Of a DNA stretch of 46,699 nucleotides, positions 1 to 7,621 are shown piece after piece (position 1 is the first letter of the stretch; every line of letters starts with the position of its first letter). This DNA is from Patulibacter medicamentivorans (GTDB lineage: Bacteria; Actinomycetota; Thermoleophilia; Solirubrobacterales; Solirubrobacteraceae): the NCBI RefSeq assembly GCF_000240225.1, contig NZ_AGUD01000240.1:1-46699 (forward strand). The letters are read 5' to 3'. A program made the position numbers and the translations under genes. The notes beneath the pieces were generated by a model that was not told where the DNA came from, ran no database searches, and saw only the letters and a program-made list of their open reading frames with translations.

Positions 1-2
1 GC

Positions 3-470
3 GCCGCCCGCCTGCCGCCGGCGTCGGCGCGCGAGCTCGGGCGCACGTCGCGGGCGCGCGCCCGGGCCGTCGCCCGCCTGACGACCGCCGACGCCGCCGT
101 CGCCGTCGTCCGCCGGCTGATCCTGTCGCTGGACCTCGAGGACCTCCTGTCCGACCAGCCGCTGCCGTCGTTCCGGGTCGCCGGGCTGCGCAGCGGCTAC
201 GCGCGGATGGGTCGCGACGCGGTCCTCCTGCGGCGCTACGGCTACGTCCCCGGAACCGCCGTCAGCGGCGACGTCGGCGACGGCAGGACGACGGTCGTCC
301 GGGTCCGCGGACGCGGCCTGCGGGCCGGCTCGTACCGGATCCCCAACCCGCTGAACGATCCCGAGTCGCTGCTCGGGGCGATGGGCATCGACCCCGAGGC
401 GGTCGAGCTGCTGGAGCCGTCGTCGGTGCGCGCGATCGAGCGGCTGACCGGCCCGTCGCGGCGCCGCTGA
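3..470 (+). CDS. 3' end of an unrecognised protein (5' end outside window)
   Basis: An open frame runs from the left edge of the window to a TGA at 468-470 and gives at least 155 residues. The first ATG inside the window (207) is probably internal, because the reading upstream of it is equally protein-like (Ala/Arg/Leu-rich helix, then a segment ending LPSFRVAGLRSGYARMG). The visible part has alternating hydrophobic strands and an RVRGRGLRAGSYRIPNPL stretch, with no catalytic motif, signal peptide or membrane segment that I recognise. It lies 54 bases upstream of the DUF255 gene on the same strand, so the two could be co-transcribed. I assign no function. Confidence 0.55.
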   Translation, partial: AARLPPASARELGRTSRARARAVARLTTADAAVAVVRRLILSLDLEDLLSDQPLPSFRVAGLRSGYARMGRDAVLLRRYGYVPGTAVSGDVGDGRTTVVRVRGRGLRAGSYRIPNPLNDPESLLGAMGIDPEAVELLEPSSVRAIERLTGPSRRR

Positions 471-524
471 GCCGCGCGGCCCCGCGCGCGAGCCGGGCCG
501 CGAACTCTGCAAGGCTCCACGGCG

Positions 525-2582
525 ATGCCCAACGCCCTGGCCGCGGAGACCTCGCCCTACCTGCTCCAGCACGCCGAGAACCCGGTCGACTGGCTGCCGT
601 GGGGCCCCGAGGCGCTGGAGCGGGCGCGCCGCGAGGACAAGCCGCTGCTGGTCTCGATCGGCTACAGCGCCTGCCACTGGTGCCACGTGATGGCCCACGA
701 GTCGTTCGAGGACCCGGCGACCGCGTCGGTGATGAACGCCCACTTCGTCTGCGTCAAGGTCGACCGCGAGGAGCGCCCGGACGTCGACGCGATCTGCATG
801 GAGGCGGTCCAGGCGATCACCGGCCAGGGTGGCTGGCCGCTGAACGTCTTCCTGACACCCGAGCAGCAGCCGATCCACGGCGGCACCTACTTCCCGCCGC
901 AGCCGCGCCAGGGCATGCCGTCATGGCGGATGGTGCTCGATGCCGTCGCCGAGGCGTGGCGCGAGCGCTCGGGCGAGATCCGCGAGCAGCTGTCCGACGT
1001 CGCCGACCGGCTCTCGGGCGCCTCGCGCCTGACGCCGGCCGACGCCGTTCCCGGCCCGGAGCTGCTGGACGCCGCGGTCCGCGGCCTCGGCGAGCGCTAC
1101 GACAGCGTCCAGGGCGGGTTCGGCGGGGCGCCGAAGTTCCCGCCCCACCCGTCGCTGCTGTTCCTGCTCCAGCGGGCCGCCGACGAGCGGCCCGGCGAGG
1201 ACTCCGGCACGGCCGGGCGGGCGGCGGCGATGGCCCGCCACACGCTCCGCTCGATGGCCTCGGGCGGGATCAACGACCAGATCGGCGGCGGCTTCGCCCG
1301 CTACGCGGTCGACGGCACCTGGACCGTCCCCCACTTCGAGAAGATGCTCTACGACAACGCCCTGCTGGCGCGGGCCTACGTCGAGGGATTCCGGCTGTGG
1401 GGCGACGAGCGGCTGCGCGAGACCGCCGAGCGGACCCTCGCCTTCCTCGCCGACGAGCTGCGCGGTCCCGAGGGCGGCTTCCTCTCGGCGCTCGACGCCG
1501 ACAGCGAGGGCGTCGAGGGTCGGTTCTACGTCTGGACCCCGGAGCAGGTCCGCGCGGCGCTCTCTTCGGCCGACGCCGAGGCGGCGATCGCCTGGCTCGG
1601 CGTCACCGAGCACGGCAACTTCGAGGACGGCGCGACCGTGCTCGAGGATCGCGGCGAGCGACCGGACGACGAGACGGTCGCGCGGATCCGGGCCGGGCTG
1701 CTGGCCGCGCGATCGCAGCGGATCCGTCCGGGGACCGACGACAAGCGCGTCGCCGGCTGGAACGGCCTGGCGATCCACGCCTTCGCCGAGGCGTCCGCGG
1801 TGCTCGGGCGCGAGGACCTGCTGGAGGTCGCCCGCCGGGCGGCGGCGTTCGTGCGGCGGGACCTGACCGTCGACGGGCGGCTGCGGCGCACCTGGTCGGA
1901 CCGGGAGACCGCGGGCGCTGACACGAGCGGCCACGGCGGCCGGGCGCGGCATGCGGCGGTGCTCGAGGACCACGGCTTCCTGCTGGAGGCCGCGGTGGCG
2001 CTGTTCGAGGCCGGCGGGGACCCCGAGGACCTGGCCTGGGCGCGCGAGCTGGCGGACACGATCCTGAACCGCTTCGCCGACCCCGAGCGCGGCGCGTTCT
2101 TCGCGACCGCCGACGACGCCGAGGCGCTGCTGGTGCGGCGCAAGGAGCTCGACGACGCGCCGATCCCGTCCGGCGGCGCGTCGGCCTCTCGCGGGCTGCT
2201 GCGGCTGGCCGCCCTGACCGGCGAGGCCCGCTACGCCGATGCGGCCGACGGCTGGCTGCGGCTGGCGGCCACGGTCGCCGAGCGGATCCCGCAGGCGGTC
2301 GCCTACGCCCTGCTGGCGCTGGACGAGCGCCACCGTCCCCCGCGCGAGGTGGCGATCGTCGGCCCGCCGGCCGCCCGCGCGGCGTTGGTCGCGGTCGTCC
2401 GCGAGCGCTCGCGGCCCGGCCTGGTGCTGGCCGTCGGCGACGGCCTCGACGACCGTGGCGTGGCCCTGCTGCGCGGTCGGCCGACGGTCGACGGCCAGGC
2501 CACGGCGTACGTCTGCGAGCGATTCTCGTGCCGCGCGCCGGTGACGGAACCGGACGCCCTGCGGGCGGCGTTGGCGGGCTGA
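525..2582 (+). CDS. DUF255 / YyaL-type thioredoxin-domain protein
   Basis: This 685-residue protein has the layout of the DUF255 (YyaL, SPATA20-like) family. An N-terminal thioredoxin-like domain (about residues 1-170) is followed by a long alpha-helical barrel of the six-hairpin/epimerase type. The family signature is clear: [21 protein letters not shown] at the start, a CHWC redox pair in [14 protein letters not shown], then [13 protein letters not shown] and GGTYFPP. The length matches the family's usual 650-700 residues. The biochemical role of the family is not firmly settled; it is thought to be a cytosolic thiol-redox or sugar-handling protein. The ATG at 525 starts exactly at the conserved N-terminus but has only a weak ribosome site (AAGG). 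Family assignment is secure, molecular function is not. Confidence 0.93.
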   Translation: MPNALAAETSPYLLQHAENPVDWLPWGPEALERARREDKPLLVSIGYSACHWCHVMAHESFEDPATASVMNAHFVCVKVDREERPDVDAICMEAVQAITGQGGWPLNVFLTPEQQPIHGGTYFPPQPRQGMPSWRMVLDAVAEAWRERSGEIREQLSDVADRLSGASRLTPADAVPGPELLDAAVRGLGERYDSVQGGFGGAPKFPPHPSLLFLLQRAADERPGEDSGTAGRAAAMARHTLRSMASGGINDQIGGGFARYAVDGTWTVPHFEKMLYDNALLARAYVEGFRLWGDERLRETAERTLAFLADELRGPEGGFLSALDADSEGVEGRFYVWTPEQVRAALSSADAEAAIAWLGVTEHGNFEDGATVLEDRGERPDDETVARIRAGLLAARSQRIRPGTDDKRVAGWNGLAIHAFAEASAVLGREDLLEVARRAAAFVRRDLTVDGRLRRTWSDRETAGADTSGHGGRARHAAVLEDHGFLLEAAVALFEAGGDPEDLAWARELADTILNRFADPERGAFFATADDAEALLVRRKELDDAPIPSGGASASRGLLRLAALTGEARYADAADGWLRLAATVAERIPQAVAYALLALDERHRPPREVAIVGPPAARAALVAVVRERSRPGLVLAVGDGLDDRGVALLRGRPTVDGQATAYVCERFSCRAPVTEPDALRAALAG

Positions 2583-2738
2583 GACAGTCTCCCGGGACGG
2601 CGGTCTGCGGCGTCTCAACGGCCCGTCCAGCGACGTGAAGGGATCAGCGCCCGCGCCTCAGCGAGCGGGTAGGGTCCTCCGACGCGGCGCCAAAGCAGCC
2701 CCGCAGCAGTCCCATCACATCCCCCTCCCAGGAGCACC

Positions 2739-3425
2739 ATGCAGCTTCGCACCATGCTCGTGGCCGTCGCCCCAGCCGCCGCCCTCGCGGTCGGCGTTCC
2801 GGCGACCGCCTCCGCCGCGACCATCGCGCCGACCAAGGCCTGCTACACCAACGTCCCGACCAAGCAGTCGGAGAACATCACCTTCACGATCTCGGGTGGC
2901 ACGCCCGGCGGTCGCTTTCAGGTGGCGGTTGAGAGCTACGGCGTCCTCAGCGGCAACTTCGACGGCGCCGGCAACGCGACCCCGACGCTCTCCGGCAAGT
3001 TCGGCATGGGCACGATCGGCCCCGTCAGCGGCAAGACCTTCCCGGTCACCCTGACCGAGTACACCGCCGGCGGCCCGGCCGTGACCGGCACCACCACGGT
3101 CAAGGCGACCAACGCCGCGCTCGACATCGCCCGCAAGCCGACGAACCCGTTCCGCACGCGGACGTGGCGGGTCTCCGGCCTCAGCCCGCTGTTCGGCGGC
3201 GGGCGGCTCTACGCCTCGTACGTCAACGGCAAGGGCTCGAGCAGCAAGGTCGTCAAGCGCGTCCGGCTCGGCAGCCCGAACGCCTGCGGCTACCTGAAGG
3301 TCAAGCGGCTGCTGCCCCCGAAGCGCGCCTACCGCACCTGGACCGTGTTCGTCCACGTCGGCCCCTCGCTCGACAAGAACAAGTCGCTGGCCTTCAACTT
3401 CCGCACCTTCAAGCGGTACTACTAG
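2739..3425 (+). CDS. Secreted protein of unknown function
   Basis: A 228-residue protein with a typical Sec signal peptide (MQLRTMLVAVAPAAALAVG, Ala-rich, probable cleavage after ASA near residue 26). The mature part is rich in Thr, Gly and Val with regular beta-strand spacing. It contains one Cys near the mature N-terminus (ACYTN) and one late (NACGYLKV), which could form a disulfide, and ends in a basic RTFKRYY tail. No enzyme motif is visible; an Ig-like or beta-sandwich fold is only a guess. The start is well supported by AGGAG followed by a short spacer before the ATG. It is convergent with glnA and separated from it by a hairpin. The spacing upstream suggests its own promoter in 2583-2738, but I could not define one. 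Confidence 0.8.
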   Translation: MQLRTMLVAVAPAAALAVGVPATASAATIAPTKACYTNVPTKQSENITFTISGGTPGGRFQVAVESYGVLSGNFDGAGNATPTLSGKFGMGTIGPVSGKTFPVTLTEYTAGGPAVTGTTTVKATNAALDIARKPTNPFRTRTWRVSGLSPLFGGGRLYASYVNGKGSSSKVVKRVRLGSPNACGYLKVKRLLPPKRAYRTWTVFVHVGPSLDKNKSLAFNFRTFKRYY

Positions 3426-3446
3426 GACGCTCCGCCCCGCGCCCTT

Positions 3447-3470
3447 CGCGTCCGGTTGCGGCCGGACGCG
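3447..3470. terminator. Bidirectional terminator-like hairpin
   Basis: A perfect 9-bp inverted repeat (CGCGTCCGG at 3447-3455, CCGGACGCG at 3462-3470) with a 6-base loop lies in the 66 bases between the convergent stops of the secreted-protein gene and glnA. There is no T-run, as is usual at this base composition. Confidence 0.55.
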
Positions 3471-3491
3471 GGAGCGCGGGCGCGCCGCCCG

Positions 3492-4829
3492 CTACAGCAC
3501 GGGCAGGTAGCGATCCAGCTCCCACCGCGTGACCTGGACGCGGTAGTCCTCCCACTCCTCGCGCTTGATCTCCACGAAGCGGTCGAGGGTGTGCTCGCCG
3601 AGCGCCCGCAGCACCAACTCGGACTCGGCCGCCAGCTCGACGGCCTCGCCCAGCGTCTCGGGCAGCTGCTCGATCCCCAGCCGCCGGCGGTCGTCCGGCG
3701 ACAGGTGGTAGAGGTTGCGCTCCATCGGCTCGGGCAGCTCGTAGCCGCGCTCGATCCCGTCCAGGCCCGCGTGCAGCAGCAGCGCGAAGACCAGGTAGGG
3801 GTTGCAGGCCGGATCGGGGCAGCGCAGCTCCATCCGCGTGGCCTGCTCCTTGCCCGGGTGGTAGAGCGGGACCCGGACCAGGGCCGAGCGATTGCGACGC
3901 GACCAGGCGACGTAGACCGGGGCCTCGTAGCCGGGCGCGAGCCGCTTGTAGCTGTTGACCCACTGGGCGAAGACGGCCGACATCTCGCGCGCGTGGCGCA
4001 GCTGGCCGGCGATGAACGCCTTGCCGATGTCGGACAGGAAGAAGCGGTCGTTCTCGTCGTAGAACGCGTTGCGCCCGTCGCGGAAGAGCGACAGGTGGGT
4101 GTGCATGCCCGACCCGTTCTCGCCGGTCAGCGGCTTGGGCATGAAGGTCGCGTGCCAGCCGTGCTGCATCGCGATCTCCTTGACCGTCAGCCGGTAGGTC
4201 ATGCAGTCGTCGGCCATCTTCAACGCGTCGGCGTAGCGGATGTCGATCTCGTGCTGCGACGGGCCACCCTCGTGATGGCTGTACTCGACCTTCATCCCCA
4301 TCGCCTCGAGCGCCAGGGCGGTGTCGCGGCGGACGTCCGATCCGGCGTCGAGCGCGGTCAGGTCGAAGTAGCCGCCCTCGTCGAGCGGCTCCGGCTCGCG
4401 GCTGTCCTTGAAGAGGAAGTACTCCAGCTCGGGCCCGACGTTGAAGCTGTCGAAGCCCATCTCCTGCATCCGCTTGATCGCGCGACGGAGGATGTAGCGC
4501 GGATCGCCCTCGTAGGGGGTCCGCTCGGGGGTGTGGACGTCGCAGAACATCCGCGCGACGCCTTCCTCCTTGGGCGTCCACGGCAGGACCGCGAAGGTCG
4601 ACGCGTCGGGGACGGCGATCATGTCCGACTCCTCGACGGCGTTGAAGCCGGTGATCGAGGAGCCATCGAAGCCCATCCCGCCCTCGAACGCGTCGTCGAG
4701 CTCGGTCGAGTTGACCGAGAAGGACTTCAGCTGCCCGAGGATGTCGGTGAACCACATCCGTACGAAGCGGATGTCGTGCTCCGCCACGAGGCGCTTGACG
4801 TCCTCAGGGGTGCGCGGGGTGTCGGCCAC
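3492..4829 (-). CDS. glnA: Glutamine synthetase, type I
   Basis: It condenses glutamate and ammonia at the cost of ATP to give glutamine, in the cytosol. The protein has 445 residues, the short GSI length. Visible motifs are the N-terminal signature DGSSITGF (about residues 55-62), the first metal/ATP motif NVGPELEYFLF, and the ATP-binding loop KPLTGENGSGMHTHLSLF. Near the C-terminus NLYHLSPDD replaces the NLYDLPPEE adenylylation loop of long GSI-beta enzymes, and the end VTRWELDRYL matches the GSI-alpha type. It is therefore probably not controlled by adenylylation. The frame is open to 4949, but I chose the GTG at 4829 because AGGAG precedes it and the conserved N-terminus begins there. It lies 65 bases downstream of the HxlR regulator on the same strand. 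A second glnA paralogue elsewhere in the genome is likely but unseen. Confidence 0.95.
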   Translation of the reverse strand: MADTPRTPEDVKRLVAEHDIRFVRMWFTDILGQLKSFSVNSTELDDAFEGGMGFDGSSITGFNAVEESDMIAVPDASTFAVLPWTPKEEGVARMFCDVHTPERTPYEGDPRYILRRAIKRMQEMGFDSFNVGPELEYFLFKDSREPEPLDEGGYFDLTALDAGSDVRRDTALALEAMGMKVEYSHHEGGPSQHEIDIRYADALKMADDCMTYRLTVKEIAMQHGWHATFMPKPLTGENGSGMHTHLSLFRDGRNAFYDENDRFFLSDIGKAFIAGQLRHAREMSAVFAQWVNSYKRLAPGYEAPVYVAWSRRNRSALVRVPLYHPGKEQATRMELRCPDPACNPYLVFALLLHAGLDGIERGYELPEPMERNLYHLSPDDRRRLGIEQLPETLGEAVELAAESELVLRALGEHTLDRFVEIKREEWEDYRVQVTRWELDRYLPVL

Positions 4830-4894
4830 GGTGTCGTTCGCTCCTGCGGGAAGGTCGGGACGCGCGCCCGATCGGCTCGCGCGCACGCTGGAGG

Positions 4895-5278
4895 CTAGCC
4901 GAGCGGAGCGGCGGGACCCTTCGCCGCTGGGACATCTTCGGCCATCCAACGCTGTCCCCAGCGCTCCAGGGCGTCGACGACCGGCTCCAGGGCGCGGCCC
5001 TTGGCGGTCAGCTCGTACTGCACCCGCAGCGGTGGGCCGGGGCTGACGGTGCGCGCGACGACGCCGGCCATCTCCAGCTCCTTCATCCGCTGGGAGAGCA
5101 CGCGATCGGAGAGCCCGGGGACCGCGACGGCGATCTCACTGAACCGCTGCGGCCCCTCGCCGAGCAAGACCGCGACGATCGCCCCGGTCCAGCGACGGCC
5201 GATCAGCTCGACCGCGAGGTGGTAGTGCGGGCAGCAGCCGCGGTCCTCGTCCAGTTGCTCGTCGTCCCCGGCGATCAT
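4895..5278 (-). CDS. HxlR-family winged-helix regulator
   Basis: A 127-residue protein with the single-domain HxlR (MarR-like) architecture. It starts with a Cys-containing segment (RGCCPHYHLAVELIGRRW), followed by the winged helix with RFSEIAVAVPGLSDRVLSQRMKEL as recognition region and a wing ending VQYELTAKG. HxlR proteins often use N-terminal Cys residues to sense aldehydes, quinones or oxidants; the adjacent Cys pair at about residues 15-16 fits this, but sensing is inferred. A strong ribosome site (GGAAGGGG) precedes the ATG. It lies downstream of the carboxymuconolactone-decarboxylase-like gene on the same strand, with a strong hairpin between them, so it is probably transcribed separately and may regulate that neighbour. 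Confidence 0.9.
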   Translation of the reverse strand: MIAGDDEQLDEDRGCCPHYHLAVELIGRRWTGAIVAVLLGEGPQRFSEIAVAVPGLSDRVLSQRMKELEMAGVVARTVSPGPPLRVQYELTAKGRALEPVVDALERWGQRWMAEDVPAAKGPAAPLG

Positions 5279-5373
5279 CGAGACCCCTTCCCCACGCTGC
5301 AGATCCTACGGTCGGTCCAGGCGGCTGGCGTTCGTCCGTCGCCGAGCGGCTGGCGAACGCGGCGACGGGCGCG

Positions 5374-5405
5374 CCGGAGGCCGCCCGGATCCGGGCGGCC
5401 TCCGG
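5374..5405 (-). terminator. 14-bp palindromic hairpin downstream of the CMD-like gene
   Basis: A perfect inverted repeat (CCGGAGGCCGCCCG / CGGGCGGCCTCCGG around a GATC centre) lies 16 bases past the stop of the minus-strand gene at 5421. It is the most probable transcription stop between that gene and the HxlR gene. It has no T-tract. Confidence 0.65.
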
Positions 5406-5420
5406 GCAGCGACCCGACGG

Positions 5421-5984
5421 TCAGGCAGCGCGCAGCTGGCGCGACTCCTCCATCGAGCCGTCGACGGGCACGTCGCCGGCGATGTTGACCAGGGCCGAGA
5501 AGACCTCGACCGAGGCGTAGGCGATCGCCTCGAGCAGCTCCTCCTCGGTCCAGCCGAGCTCGAGCGCCTCCTCCTGGAGGGCTGCGGGCGGCTGGCTGCG
5601 GCGCTGCAGCAGATGACCGATGTAGCGCAGCAGGACGTCCTGCTTCTCGTCGGCGGAGTGGAACTCGCGGGCGAGCTGGACCTCGTCGATCCCAAGGCCC
5701 GCGACCCGCGCGGTGCGGCTGTGCATCTTCAGCCCCGGCGTCGAGCGGAAGTGCTCGGCGACGGCGAGCGACAGCCGCTCCTTCGTCGGGGTGGCGAGCC
5801 TGCCGTGGCGGAGCTCGTTGCGGAACCGCGCGTATCCGCGCAGCGCCGCCGGCGAGCCCGCGAGCACGCCGACCAGGTTGGGGAGCTGTCCGGCCGAGTG
5901 CAGCGCCCCCTTCAGCACCGGGAGCGAGCCCTCAGGGGCCGACAGGTCGTCGTGGATGGTGAAACGGCTCATCGCGTTGGGCAT
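5421..5984 (-). CDS. Carboxymuconolactone decarboxylase (AhpD)-fold protein lacking the CxxC
   Basis: A 187-residue all-helical protein of the CMD/AhpD family. The core LAVAEHFRSTPGLKMHSRTARVAG (about residues 73-96) aligns with the usual E-x-N-x-C-x-Y-C-x-x-A-H motif. Glu77 and His88 are kept, but the two redox cysteines are replaced by Ser81 and Gly84, so peroxidase or disulfide-reductase chemistry of the AhpD type is unlikely. The rest (ELGWTEEELLEAIAYASVEVFSALVNIAGDVPVD) is the normal C-terminal helix pair. A ribosome site GGAAGG precedes the ATG. A promoter lies about 60-90 bases upstream (6047-6075). The downstream HxlR gene suggests electrophile- or quinone-responsive control, which is inference. 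Confidence 0.87.
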   Translation of the reverse strand: MPNAMSRFTIHDDLSAPEGSLPVLKGALHSAGQLPNLVGVLAGSPAALRGYARFRNELRHGRLATPTKERLSLAVAEHFRSTPGLKMHSRTARVAGLGIDEVQLAREFHSADEKQDVLLRYIGHLLQRRSQPPAALQEEALELGWTEEELLEAIAYASVEVFSALVNIAGDVPVDGSMEESRQLRAA

Positions 5985-6046
5985 GCGCGACCTTCCAGCA
6001 GGGTCGTTATTCGTGCTTCAACAAGTGAAGTGACTTACTGATGATT

Positions 6047-6075
6047 AGTGTAGGCGGCGCTCCCCTGGTATGCAA
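6047..6075 (-). promoter_or_regulatory. Promoter of the CMD-like gene with adjacent short palindrome
   Basis: On the minus strand TTGCAT (6075-6070) and TACACT (6052-6047) are separated by 17 bases, close to the sigma-70/SigA consensus. It points at the gene starting at 5984 and predicts transcription from about 6040. Just downstream lies an unusually A+T-rich stretch containing the palindrome AAGTGACTT (6028-6036), a plausible HxlR operator. Confidence 0.55.
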
Positions 6076-6220
6076 GTACCCAAGCGTGCGAGATCGCACA
6101 CGGGTCGACTGAGATCGTGCGGCGGGGCAGGTGGGTGGGTGTTCGGGCGCGACGGGGCGGGGCGGCCGGTGGCAGGACGGCGAAGCCGGTGTGAGACGCC
6201 AAACCCCCGGCCGGAGGCTC

Positions 6221-6290
6221 GGCCCTGGCGTCCTATGCGCGTGGAGCATGCAGGAGGCGCCAGGGCCCCGCGGGATCCGGGACCCTGGCG
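6221..6290. repeat. Three-armed inverted repeat with mutually exclusive hairpins
   Basis: GGCCCTGGCG (6221-6230) can pair with CGCCAGGGCC (6258-6267). The stem continues inward through TCCT/AGGA and ATGC/GCAT with small bulges. The same middle arm can instead pair with CCCTGGCG at 6283-6290 (8 bp). This is an attenuator- or switch-like arrangement. It lies upstream of the predicted CMD-gene promoter, so it would not be in that transcript. Confidence 0.5.
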
Positions 6291-6425
6291 CGTGAGGCAG
6301 GTCGCCGTGGCAGAGGCGGAGCATCACTCCGGGTGCCGGCGAGCGAGCACGGCGGGCCGCCCCGCAGCGCCCGCGGACGCCCAGATGCCGTCCGCCGAAT
6401 CGGCGTCTCGCGCCGCGCCCGACCG

Positions 6426-6545
6426 CGAGGCGACGAGACGACGCCCCAGCGACGCCCGATCGTCACCTCACCCTCGAGCCGTCACCGAGGCGACGAGACG
6501 ACGCCCCAGCGACGCCCGATCGTCACCTCACCCTCGAGCCGTCAC
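6426..6545. repeat. Exact 60-base tandem duplication
   Basis: Bases 6426-6485 are repeated exactly as 6486-6545, and the next few bases begin a third copy before diverging (CGAGA instead of CGAGG). There are no spacers, so it is not a CRISPR array. Because 60 is a multiple of three it keeps all frames open, which explains spurious open frames here. Confidence 0.9.
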
Positions 6546-6602
6546 CGAGACGACGATTCGCGGCCGCCCTCGCCCCGCTCCGCGCCGCGGGCGGATGTGA
6601 GG

Positions 6603-6755
6603 CGTTCGTAGACCGAGGAGGTCGTCGCCGGGAAGCGAGAGCTGTGCGCCAGCACTGCCGAGCCGAAATGGGCCCACCGCGAGTGGATGCGACGTGTTCG
6701 TAGACCGAGCAGGTCGGTGCGGACGAGCGAGAGCCGTACGCAGTACTGCCGAGCG
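6603..6755. repeat. Pair of degenerate ~60-base direct repeats, 92 bases apart
   Basis: Two segments of about 60 bases (6603-6662 and 6695-6755) share GTTCGTAGACCGAG, then AGGTCG, GCGAGAGC and ACTGCCGAGC in the same order, with scattered mismatches and one-base gaps. They sit just past the 3' end of the minus-strand gene at 6781-7281. Function unknown. Confidence 0.65.
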
Positions 6756-6780
6756 ATGGCCGTGCCGAGATGCGAAGCGT

Positions 6781-7281
6781 CTACGGACGCGTCGCGCCAC
6801 TCGCCACGTGGTGCACGACGGAGGCGTCCGACGTGGTCGCGGCGGCGAGCACGAGGAAGAGGCCGAGCAGCGCGGCGTAGAGGAGCAGCTTCTCCGGCCG
6901 GGCGACCGGGCTGCTGGTGCGGCGACGCGCCGGGCGACGGTTGCCGGGGCGGCGGGCGACGGAGGTGCCGACCTCGCGGGAGCGCTCACGGGCACGGCGG
7001 TCGCGCTCGCGCTCGATCCGGTGCCGCTCGTCCCCGCGCTCCTCGTTGCTGAACGGCGACTCGTCGACCCACTGGTACTCGACGGCGTCGGGACGGCGCT
7101 GACGGGCGCGACGCTGCTGGGCCGCGGCACGGGCCGCGGCGGCACGACGGCGACGGGCAGCGGCGGTCGCCCCCAACTCGTCGTCGAGGCGCACACGCTC
7201 GTCCAGGACACGTCGGCGCGGAGCGCTGTGACGGTAGTCCTGCGCGTCAGCCCACCAGGGTTGGTCGCGATCGTTCGCCAT
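6781..7281 (-). CDS. Basic single-pass membrane protein under riboswitch control
   Basis: A 166-residue protein that I do not recognise. Residues 1-130 are very rich in Arg, Ala, Glu and Asp (AARRRRAAAARAAAQQRRARQ, then IERERDRRARERSREV), probably helical and partly disordered. One transmembrane helix follows (EKLLLYAALLGLFLVLAAA, about residues 132-150), with a short tail of about 16 residues. The charge pattern predicts a cytoplasmic N-terminus. The start ATG at 7281 is fixed by GGAGG 10 bases upstream; an in-frame opening to 7740 crosses the riboswitch and is not coding. Its leader carries a c-di-AMP aptamer, so expression probably follows second-messenger levels tied to turgor, potassium or cell-wall state. 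The usual actinobacterial targets of this aptamer (wall hydrolases, Rpf) have domains that are absent here. Confidence 0.8.
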   Translation of the reverse strand: MANDRDQPWWADAQDYRHSAPRRRVLDERVRLDDELGATAAARRRRAAAARAAAQQRRARQRRPDAVEYQWVDESPFSNEERGDERHRIERERDRRARERSREVGTSVARRPGNRRPARRRTSSPVARPEKLLLYAALLGLFLVLAAATTSDASVVHHVASGATRP

Positions 7282-7297
7282 GGTCGTAAGTCCTCCG

Positions 7298-7430
7298 AGA
7301 GCGCTTACGGGGTTAGCTGTCGGACTCGCGCTGGAGTGCGCTACGGCCTGGGCCGATTCGCCCCAATACTTGGGTCCCCCGCTTTCCGGACGCCGGCGGC
7401 AGGCGTGATTCCGGAAACTCAGCGTTGCGG
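7298..7430 (-). promoter_or_regulatory. Cyclic di-AMP riboswitch (ydaO-yuaA class)
   Basis: Read on the minus strand, the leader contains the class's conserved blocks in order: CGCTGAG at the 5' end, then AGCGGGGGACCCA, TGGGGCGAATC, GAGTCCGACAGCTAACC and finally CCCGTAAGCG. These match what I know of the ydaO-yuaA aptamer (Rfam RF00379), which binds cyclic di-AMP. It starts just after a good promoter and ends a few bases before the ribosome site of the gene at 7281. CGTAAG at the aptamer's 3' end (7309-7304) can instead pair with CTTACG (7290-7285), with an inner CUC/GAG stem covering the GGAG ribosome site. That is a ready expression platform acting on translation. The pairing is seen in the sequence; the direction of regulation is not known. 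Confidence 0.9.
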
Positions 7431-7432
7431 GC

Positions 7433-7462
7433 AGGATAGCAGCGTGGGCGGCGACTGCACAA
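7433..7462 (-). promoter_or_regulatory. Promoter of the riboswitch transcript
   Basis: On the minus strand TTGTGC (7462-7457) and TATCCT (7438-7433) are 18 bases apart. Transcription would begin near 7426, exactly at the 5' edge of the aptamer. Confidence 0.7.
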
Positions 7463-7541
7463 CGCGTTCCCCATGACGGGCAGTCTGCACGATTCCTTGC
7501 AGGAGCAGGAAGTTCTTGTGTACCCGGGTCGTTTCGTGAGA

Positions 7542-7557
7542 CGTACGCGCGCGTACG
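7542..7557. promoter_or_regulatory. 16-base perfect palindrome (possible operator)
   Basis: CGTACGCGCGCGTACG is a perfect palindrome about 80 bases upstream of the riboswitch promoter and 65 bases past the dnaE2 stop. GCGCGTGACGCGCG-like repeats follow it. It could be an operator for the downstream promoter, or part of the dnaE2 3' end. No known regulator motif was recognised. Confidence 0.4.
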
Positions 7558-7621
7558 ACGCGCGTGACGCGCGTCCGGGATCCGTTGTTCGGGAAGCGCC
7601 CGGTCGCACGTGGATCGCCGT

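Larger units (their letters stand above)
5985..6780. other. 796-base region without a convincing gene
   Basis: No open frame here has codon use or sequence like a real protein. The region holds the CMD-gene promoter (6047-6075), a three-armed inverted repeat (6221-6290), an exact 60-base tandem repeat (6426-6545) and two degenerate 60-base repeats (6603-6755). The right end is directly downstream of the stop of the minus-strand membrane protein at 6781. It could encode small RNAs, but nothing known was recognised. Confidence 0.6.

Noticed and set aside
4830..4949. Longer glutamine synthetase start at 4949
   Set aside because: It would overlap the HxlR gene end by about 55 bases and adds non-conserved residues; the GTG at 4829 has a ribosome site.
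6426..6545. Possible CRISPR array
   Set aside because: Only two contiguous identical units, no spacers between them and no cas genes in the window.
6070..6600. A 176-codon open frame over the tandem repeat
   Set aside because: It exists because the 60-base repeat is in phase; composition (Arg/Ser/Pro runs) and lack of a ribosome site are not protein-like.
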